A stretch of DNA of 33,727 nucleotides from Gemmatimonadales bacterium (lineage in GTDB: Bacteria; Gemmatimonadota; Gemmatimonadetes; Gemmatimonadales; GWC2-71-9): positions 1 through 33,727 of the forward strand of contig JAICVB010000005.1 of NCBI GenBank assembly GCA_025935545.1, given 5' to 3'. Under the pieces are notes generated by a model. It did not search any database. It worked only from the letters and a program-made list of their open reading frames with translations, and was not told the DNA's origin. Below are positions 27,752-33,727 of this stretch, piece by piece; positions within the stretch are counted from its first letter, which is position 1; each line of letters begins with the position of its first letter. The position numbers were made by a program, and so were the translations under genes.

Positions 27752-28389
27752 GCGCGGCGCCTCCGGGCGGGGCAGCCGACGTACACCCCCGCCTCGGTGA
27801 GCGAGCGCGTCACCACCGCGCCCGCGCCGACCAGGCAGCCGGCCGCGACCTCCAGGCCCTGCACGACGACGGCGCCGGCCCCGATCATCGATCCGGCGCC
27901 GATGCGCACGTCGCCGGAAACGACCGCGCCGGGCCCGAGATGGACATGCTCCCCGACGATGCAGCCGTGCTCCACGACCGCATTCGAATTGATGATCCCG
28001 AAGGCCCCGAGCCGGGCTCCGGCGTTCACCACGGCGCCGGGCATCACCACCGTTCCCCGGCCAAGCGACGCGGAGGACGCGACCCAGGCGCTCCGCGCCG
28101 TCACGCTCCGGAACTGGAAGCCGGCCTCTTCCATCCGCCTCGTGACCGCCTGCCGCGGCGCGGGGTCGCCGACATGACCGATGCCGAGGGCCAGCGCGAC
28201 CGGTGCGTGTCCGGCGCGGGCCTCCCAGTCGGCCAGCACGGAATCGGGGCCGAGGTACTCGACTCCCTCCAGCGTCCCGTGGGCCTCCGGCGCGGTGTAG
28301 CCGACCAGCCGCAGGCCGGGAAGCTCGCCCAGCATGCTGGCGACGACAGACGCGTGCCCCCCGCCGCCGATGAGCACGACGTCGGTCAC
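27748..28389 (-). CDS. neuD: NeuD/PglD-type sugar O/N-acetyltransferase (left-handed beta helix)
   Basis: VVLIGGGGHASVVASML start; hexapeptide repeats VMPGAVVNAGARLGAFGIINSNAVVEHGCIVGEHVHLGPGAVVSGDVRIGAGSMIGAGAVV; VYVGCPARR end. Confidence 0.9.
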   Translation of the reverse strand: MTDVVLIGGGGHASVVASMLGELPGLRLVGYTAPEAHGTLEGVEYLGPDSVLADWEARAGHAPVALALGIGHVGDPAPRQAVTRRMEEAGFQFRSVTARSAWVASSASLGRGTVVMPGAVVNAGARLGAFGIINSNAVVEHGCIVGEHVHLGPGAVVSGDVRIGAGSMIGAGAVVVQGLEVAAGCLVGAGAVVTRSLTEAGVYVGCPARRRRA

Positions 28390-28541
28390 GCTGCCGCCTG
28401 GCGCCGGCGCGGTGGGCGGGTGGGTACGGCAGGGGCGCTGGATGCCAGGATCGATGCGGGGTGAGAGACTGAACGGGTACGGATACTGCCTGATCCTACG
28501 AGGCCACGGGGCTCCTGTCTAGTCGAAGGCGGCGGCGGCAG

Positions 28542-29696
28542 CTAGTTCCCCGCGCCGACCCCGAAGGTCCACACCGTGCTCGAGCGATAGACCTGTCCCG
28601 GTGCGAGAATCGTGGACGGAAAGTTCGGATGATTCGGCGAGTCGGGAAAGTGCTGGGTCTCGAGCGCGAGGCCGGTGCGGTGCGCGTAGACCACGCCGCG
28701 CTTCCCGGTGATCGAGCCGTCGAGGAAATTGCCGGAGTAGAACTGGATACCCGGCTCCGTGGTCCGGATCTCGAGCGTGCGGCCGCTCACCGGATCGTGC
28801 ACCCGCGCGGCGAGTGCGAGGCCGGTGCCGGACCGGGTGAGCACGAAGTTGTGGTCGTACCCGCCGCCGAAGCGGAGCTGCTCGTTGTCGGCGCCGATCC
28901 GCTCGCCGATCGTGTGGGGGGCCCGGAAGTCGAACGGCGTGCCCGCCACCGGCGCGATCGTCCCGGTCGGGATCAGCGTCGAGTCCACCGGCGTGAACGA
29001 ATCCGCCGCGATCATGAGCTCGTGGCCCAGGATGTCGCCGGAGCCCGCGAGGTTGAAGTAGGAGTGCTGGGTCAGATTGACGGGCGTCGCCTGGTCGGTG
29101 GTGGCCTCGTACTCAATGCGGAGCTCGTTCCGGTCGGTCAGGGTGTAGGTGACCTTCGCGTTGAGCGTGCCGGGATATCCCTCGTCGCCGTCGGGGCTCG
29201 TGTGGGTGAGCACCACGCCCGCGCCGCGCGCGTCATCGAACGGCTCGGCGTGCCACACCACCTTGTCGAAGCCGCGGACGCCGCCGTGCAGGTGGTTCGG
29301 CCCGTTGTTGACGGCGAGCCGGTACTCCTTCCCGTCCAGCGTGAAGCGTCCCTTCGCGATCCGGTTGCCGTAGCGGCCCACGATGGCGCCGAAGTAGGGC
29401 GAATCCCTGAGGTAGCCGGCGAGGCTGTCGTAGCCCAGCACCACGTCGCCCGGGGTGCCCCGGCGGTCCGGGGCTTCGAGGGAGACGATGATGCCGCCGT
29501 AGGTCATGGCGCGCACCCTGAGGCCGTGCGCGTTGGTGAGCGTGAACAGCTCGACCGCCTCGCCGGACGGTGTGACGCCGAAGGGCTCGCGGGTCACGTG
29601 GCGCTCCTGGGCTTTGGGTTCGCCGGCCGGCCGGCCGGAGCAGGCGGCGATGCCGATCATCAGGGCGAGATGCAGCGGGCGCGGTGCAGGGCTCAC
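28542..29696 (-). CDS. Aldose 1-epimerase (galactose mutarotase-like), probable lipoprotein
   Basis: LHLALMIGIAACSGRP lipobox-like; FGAIVGRYGNRIAKGRFTLDGKEYRLAVNNGPNHLHGG; QHSYFNLAG; YDHNFVL; ALETQHFPDSPNHPNFPSTIL. Confidence 0.93.
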   Translation of the reverse strand: MSPAPRPLHLALMIGIAACSGRPAGEPKAQERHVTREPFGVTPSGEAVELFTLTNAHGLRVRAMTYGGIIVSLEAPDRRGTPGDVVLGYDSLAGYLRDSPYFGAIVGRYGNRIAKGRFTLDGKEYRLAVNNGPNHLHGGVRGFDKVVWHAEPFDDARGAGVVLTHTSPDGDEGYPGTLNAKVTYTLTDRNELRIEYEATTDQATPVNLTQHSYFNLAGSGDILGHELMIAADSFTPVDSTLIPTGTIAPVAGTPFDFRAPHTIGERIGADNEQLRFGGGYDHNFVLTRSGTGLALAARVHDPVSGRTLEIRTTEPGIQFYSGNFLDGSITGKRGVVYAHRTGLALETQHFPDSPNHPNFPSTILAPGQVYRSSTVWTFGVGAGN

Positions 29697-32269
29697 GGTC
29701 CGTCTCCCCGGATTTCGAGTTCGGTCACCGCCGTGGCGGCGGGCCGGGCGTGCTCCACCACGATGCGGACCTTGTCCGTCTCGACCGGATTGATCCAGAC
29801 GGTGTTCACCGCCGATCCCTGTGGTGCCGCGGGCAGGCGGCGGCGCACCTGCGCCGGCGCCCATCGCGTGCCGTCCCGCCACTCGACCGTGAACGCGCGC
29901 GGCGCGGCCAGCGACCGGCCATCGGCCACGAAGTGCACGTCCACTCGCGCCACCCGCCTCCGCGCGCCGAAGTCCACGGCGAGCCAGTCGGCGGCGTTGG
30001 GCGATCCACTCGCCGACCACCGGTTGCTCGAGTAGAGCGTGTAGGCCACCCGCCCGTCGAGCACGCGAGCGGGCGCGCTGCCCTCCGCGGTGAACGAGGC
30101 CGAGGCGCGGGGGAAGCCCGCCGGTGCCGCCACCGGCTCGGCGAACGGCGGCTCGGCGTGCGCCCATGTCTCGAGCTCGCTCATGCCGCTCGAGGTCCCC
30201 GGCCGGTGGGTCAGCACCACGCGGAGCTTCGACGTCTCGATCCGCGGAAAGCTCGCCGTGTTGGCGCGGCGGCCCTCCGGCGTGGCCGGCACCCGCCGCT
30301 GGGAGGCGATCTCCTCCCATCGTCCGTCGCGCCAGCGCTCGAGCCGGTAGCCGGCCGGCGGCACGATCGGGCCGCCGCCGTCCGGCCCGTCGTCCAGGAA
30401 GTAGAGCGCGACGCGCTCCACCGGCCGAGTGATGCCGAAGTCGAGCACGACGGTGTCTGCCGCGTTGCCCGACCCCCGCGCGGTCCAGCGGTCGGGTGGT
30501 GACCGATGATACCAGATGTTGCCGTCGATGAGGTACTCGGGCGCCGTGGCCGGGTCACTGTACGAGGCGGTGACGGCGGGGAAGGCGCCCCGGCCGTTGT
30601 TCACCGCGAAGTTGGCGGGCCGGTCGACGGGCGGGAGGGCGGGTGCGGGGCCCATGAAGGCCACGATGCGCCCGAGCCCGTCCCGGTGCGCGATCCGCCG
30701 GCCGTCGGCGTAGAGCGCGAGGCCGGCGCCGCGGCCGTAGTGACTGCCGTCCCGGTCCCACACGATCGCCACGTTCCGCCCGCGGTAGGCCACATCGTCC
30801 AGCGCGAACCAGCCCCACTCCGCGGGAGCCAGCGGGTTCACCTCCAGCGAATCGTCGGCCCGCGGCCGGAGCCCCGCGAGCCCCGTGATGATCTGGTCCA
30901 CGTAGCCCGAGTGAAAGTAGTGCTCGCTGTGGTAGTAGGTGTCGTGCCCCGCCCACGAGCCGGTGAGCGGGTCCGCCGCCTCGGCGATGTAGGGGCGGCC
31001 GTCCTTCCGCTGGTCGAGGGTGTAGAGGGTGAGCAGCCTGAAGTAGTCCGCCGGCGTGACGACATGCTGGCGGTAATCGTTGAGCAGGTTGGCCATTGCC
31101 GTGAGCGTCTGGGCGGTGGCGTAGGGCCACGCATTGCCGCTCCAGACGCAGCACTCCTTCGCCACCAGGAACTGCGGGTCGCCGCGCTCGACCGTGGTGG
31201 GGCCGAACGGCGCCATGAAGTAGGCCGGGTCCATCAGGAACTTCCACGCCGCCTCGTACCCCGGGTCGGGCAGCTCGAACTGCCACGGCACGTAGCCGAT
31301 CAGCTCCCGGCCGTGCGGGTTGCCGGCGTAGGGCCCGGTCTCGTAGGTGCGGCTGCCGGCGCGGATCCCGCCGGCCTCGTCATGCGCAAACTGATGCAGG
31401 AAGAACTGGCGCTTCGGGTCCCACAGCTCCTCCTGCACGCGGCGCCTGAGGTCCGCGGCGCGCGCCGAGTAGTCGCGGGCGAGCGTCGAGTCCCCGAAGA
31501 GCGCGGCCGCGCGCGCGATGGCCCGCGCGTCGGCGAAGAGGTAGCTGTTGAGCGTGGGGCGGTAACCCTCCGCGCCGGCGAACGAATCGGCCGTCTGGCG
31601 GCTGTTGATGTTGGTCTCCATCCCGTCGTGCATCCCGTCCCAGCGGAACATGCGGTGCGCCGCATCCCAGTGCTCGGCGATCCAGCCCCGGTACTGCGCC
31701 ACCATGTGCGGCAGCACGCGGCGGAGGAACGCCGAGTCGCCGGTGACGAGGTAGCTCGCCCACACCGCGTCGCCGTACCAGTTGCTGTAGCTCCGGGGCT
31801 CGGCGCCCGGCGTCTCGAACCAGTAGCGGGCGAAGTCCTCCACGATCCGGCGGTCGCGGAGCCAGCGCGCCTCGTACATCTGGTGGCCCAGCGGACAGCT
31901 GATCGATCCGAAGGCGCCCGACCAGAACGGCCGGTCGATGAACTCGGTGAAGGTGTAGCCGGTGGCCGGGCTCCCATACGTGAGGTGCTTGGTCAAGAGC
32001 TCCCAGCGGTAGTAGTAGGTCGTGTTGATGGCGGAGTCGGGGGAGTCGAAGAAGGGAATGTTCCCGACATACCAGTCCCAGTCGCGATTGTCCCACCAGC
32101 CCTCCCGGGCGAGGAGGGCGCGGTGATCGAGCAGCGCGCGACTATCGGGGGTCGGGCTCTCGCGGGTCGCGGGCGACGGCGGGCGGCAGCCGCCCACCAG
32201 GCCCGCGGCGGCGAGGCCGGCGGCGAAGATCAGCGCGCTCAGGTCCCGGCTGACCGGAGTCGAAGGCAT
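29693..32269 (-). CDS. Exported glycoside hydrolase, (alpha/alpha)6 MGH1-like, with two C-terminal discoidin/F5-8C-like domains
   Basis: Lipoprotein signal LAAAGLVGGC; INTTYYYRWELLTKHLTYG, YSNWYGDAVWASYLVTGD, GMHDGMETNINSRQTADSF, VWSGNAWPYATAQTLTAMANLL; tandem domains LIDGNIWYHRSPPDRWTARGSGNAADTVVLDFG and VLDGRVAYTLYSSNRWSASGSPNAADWLAVDFG. Confidence 0.85.
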   Translation of the reverse strand: MPSTPVSRDLSALIFAAGLAAAGLVGGCRPPSPATRESPTPDSRALLDHRALLAREGWWDNRDWDWYVGNIPFFDSPDSAINTTYYYRWELLTKHLTYGSPATGYTFTEFIDRPFWSGAFGSISCPLGHQMYEARWLRDRRIVEDFARYWFETPGAEPRSYSNWYGDAVWASYLVTGDSAFLRRVLPHMVAQYRGWIAEHWDAAHRMFRWDGMHDGMETNINSRQTADSFAGAEGYRPTLNSYLFADARAIARAAALFGDSTLARDYSARAADLRRRVQEELWDPKRQFFLHQFAHDEAGGIRAGSRTYETGPYAGNPHGRELIGYVPWQFELPDPGYEAAWKFLMDPAYFMAPFGPTTVERGDPQFLVAKECCVWSGNAWPYATAQTLTAMANLLNDYRQHVVTPADYFRLLTLYTLDQRKDGRPYIAEAADPLTGSWAGHDTYYHSEHYFHSGYVDQIITGLAGLRPRADDSLEVNPLAPAEWGWFALDDVAYRGRNVAIVWDRDGSHYGRGAGLALYADGRRIAHRDGLGRIVAFMGPAPALPPVDRPANFAVNNGRGAFPAVTASYSDPATAPEYLIDGNIWYHRSPPDRWTARGSGNAADTVVLDFGITRPVERVALYFLDDGPDGGGPIVPPAGYRLERWRDGRWEEIASQRRVPATPEGRRANTASFPRIETSKLRVVLTHRPGTSSGMSELETWAHAEPPFAEPVAAPAGFPRASASFTAEGSAPARVLDGRVAYTLYSSNRWSASGSPNAADWLAVDFGARRRVARVDVHFVADGRSLAAPRAFTVEWRDGTRWAPAQVRRRLPAAPQGSAVNTVWINPVETDKVRIVVEHARPAATAVTELEIRGDGP

Positions 32270-32324
32270 CCCGAAGAGTGCGCCCGGGCCGGGCGCGAGG
32301 CAACACGCCGCGGGATCGGTCCGT

Positions 32325-33167
32325 GTGCGCGACCCGCGGGCCGAGCGTCATATGGACAGCAGCGGCGCGTCCGCCTCGACCGGCGAGTCCAATGTGCTGA
32401 GCATTCACCGTCCGCCCGACCCGATGAGGGTGATCATGACCGACGTCCCGGCGCGCCGGCCCCTGGCGCCCCACCGGGTACTGATCGTGGACCACGACGC
32501 CGCGCTTGCCCTGGCGCTGCGCTACACCCTCGAGCTGGACGGGCACCAGGTCGAGATCGCGCGCGACGGCGCGCGCGGCGTGCTGCAGGCGCGGGGTGCC
32601 AAGCTCGATGTGGTGGTGATCGGCCAGGCGCTCCTCGAGTCCGAGGGCGAGCTGGTCTTCCAGGGCCTCCGGCTGGAGCAGCCTGCCGTCCCATTCGTCA
32701 TCGTCGGCACGCGGCCCCTGCCCGCCAGCCGGCTTCCCGGCTTCCGGCTCGGCGTGGATGAGTTCATCCTGCGGCCGGTGTCGGTCTTCGAGATGCATGC
32801 GCGCATCGAGCTCGTCCTGCGCCGTCGCGGCGTGCCGGAACCTGCACTCGCCGCCCCGCCGCCCGAGCCGGTGCTCGCCTTCGGCGACATCGAGATCGAC
32901 CCCGCAACGCAGGTCGTGCGGAAGGGCGGGCGCGAGGTGGAGCTGCGTCCCCGCGAGTTCGACCTCCTGATGGCGCTGGTCCGGCGGAACGGGCGGGTGA
33001 CGTCGCGCATGGAGCTCCTGCAGGACGTCTGGGGCTACACCGACAGCGTCGTGTCGCGCACCGTGGATTCGCACGTGGCCGAGCTGCGCCGGAAGCTCGA
33101 GGACGACGCCCGGAACCCGCGCCACATCTTCACCCTCAGGAAGCGCGGGTACCGCCTGCAGCGCTGA
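32325..33167 (+). CDS. OmpR-type winged-helix response regulator with degenerate receiver domain (start uncertain: 32325, 32352 or further downstream)
   Basis: HRVLIVDHDAALALALRYTLELDGHQVEIARDGARG receiver; C-terminal FGDIEIDPATQVVRKGGREVELRPREFDLLMALVRRNGRVTSRMELLQDVWGYTDSVVSRTVDSHVAELRRKLEDDARNPRHIFTLRKRGYRL. Confidence 0.9.
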   Translation: MRDPRAERHMDSSGASASTGESNVLSIHRPPDPMRVIMTDVPARRPLAPHRVLIVDHDAALALALRYTLELDGHQVEIARDGARGVLQARGAKLDVVVIGQALLESEGELVFQGLRLEQPAVPFVIVGTRPLPASRLPGFRLGVDEFILRPVSVFEMHARIELVLRRRGVPEPALAAPPPEPVLAFGDIEIDPATQVVRKGGREVELRPREFDLLMALVRRNGRVTSRMELLQDVWGYTDSVVSRTVDSHVAELRRKLEDDARNPRHIFTLRKRGYRLQR

Positions 33168-33329
33168 GCCCGCCCCGCGCGTTCCACCTCGTGAAACAGT
33201 CCCTGGCCCAATCCTGACACACCCCCGACAACCCTTCCACCAGACGTCCTCCTTCGCGCCGTACCTTGGCGTCACCGCCGGTTTTCCGTTCCGCTGCCGG
33301 CGGCATTCACGCCTCTGGAGGATGTGCCC

Positions 33330-33727
33330 ATGAAGCAAGGCCTTGTTCGGATGTTCGCGGGGCTGGCGATCGTGCTGGGCGTCGGAGCCGGCGTGCTCCA
33401 GGCCCAGGGATCGACCGGCAAGATCGAGGGCCGCGTGCGGGACCAGGACGGCGCGCCCATCGCCAACGCACAGGTGAGCCTGGTGGGACTCGCGTTCAGC
33501 GCGCTGTCGGACGCGAGGGGATACTGGTTCATGAACAACGTCCCCGCCGGGGTGGTCACGGTGCACGGGGCCTTCATCGGCTACCGCGCGGTGAACGTGA
33601 CCGGCATCAGGATCCTGGCGGGCCAGACGCTGACGCAGGACATCACGCTGGAGCGGACCGCGGTGGTGCTGGACGTGCTCACCATCGCCAGCACGTCACC
33701 GCTGGTACCGCGCGACGCCGTCACGAC
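33330..33727 (+). CDS. Carboxypeptidase-regulatory-like / TonB-dependent receptor N-terminus (3' truncated by window edge)
   Basis: Open frame absent from the ORF table because it runs off the end: MKQGLVRMFAGLAIVLGVGAGVLQAQGSTGKIEGRVRDQDGAPIANAQVSLVGLAFSALSDARGYWFMNNVPAGVVTVHGAFIGYRAVNV. Confidence 0.88.
   Translation, partial: MKQGLVRMFAGLAIVLGVGAGVLQAQGSTGKIEGRVRDQDGAPIANAQVSLVGLAFSALSDARGYWFMNNVPAGVVTVHGAFIGYRAVNVTGIRILAGQTLTQDITLERTAVVLDVLTIASTSPLVPRDAVT

Noticed and set aside
28629-30035. 468-aa plus-strand ORF opposite the aldose epimerase
   Set aside because: Antisense to a recognised GalM-like gene; no recognisable motif.
30506-32761. 751-aa plus-strand ORF opposite the glycoside hydrolase
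   Set aside because: Repetitive Arg/Val/Glu/Gly composition and overlap with two well-supported genes; shadow ORF.

Overview
High-GC bacterial window whose gene content resembles Gemmatimonadota (ADOP-type permease, several TonB-type receptors); the phylum is inferred and was not searched. Main contents: 3' part of a GSI-alpha-like glutamine synthetase; DUF3108, DUF72, PAP2 and diacylglycerol-kinase-family genes; a large TonB-dependent receptor with a C-terminal Spy/CpxP-like region; an exported msrB-msrA pair that appears to keep only catalytic cysteines; DUF4153 protein; glycine-zipper lipoprotein; DUF3293 protein; a RES-Xre toxin-antitoxin pair with a strong inverted repeat over its predicted promoter; amidohydrolase; Leu/Val-type dehydrogenase; tRNA-Cys(GCA); PadR regulator plus ADOP permease. 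On the minus strand from 28389 to 19832 lies a tightly overlapping nine-gene nonulosonic-acid (sialic-acid-like) operon: neuD-neuB-neuC-SDR-Gfo/Idh-SDR-deacetylase-DUF4910-neuA. It lacks the usual dehydratase and aminotransferase, and is the best candidate for an undescribed pathway. The window ends with an extracellular glycoside hydrolase/aldose epimerase pair, an OmpR-type regulator whose receiver has lost its phospho-acceptor Asp, and the start of another carboxypeptidase-regulatory-domain/TonB-type protein. No CRISPR array, insertion sequence or prophage was seen.
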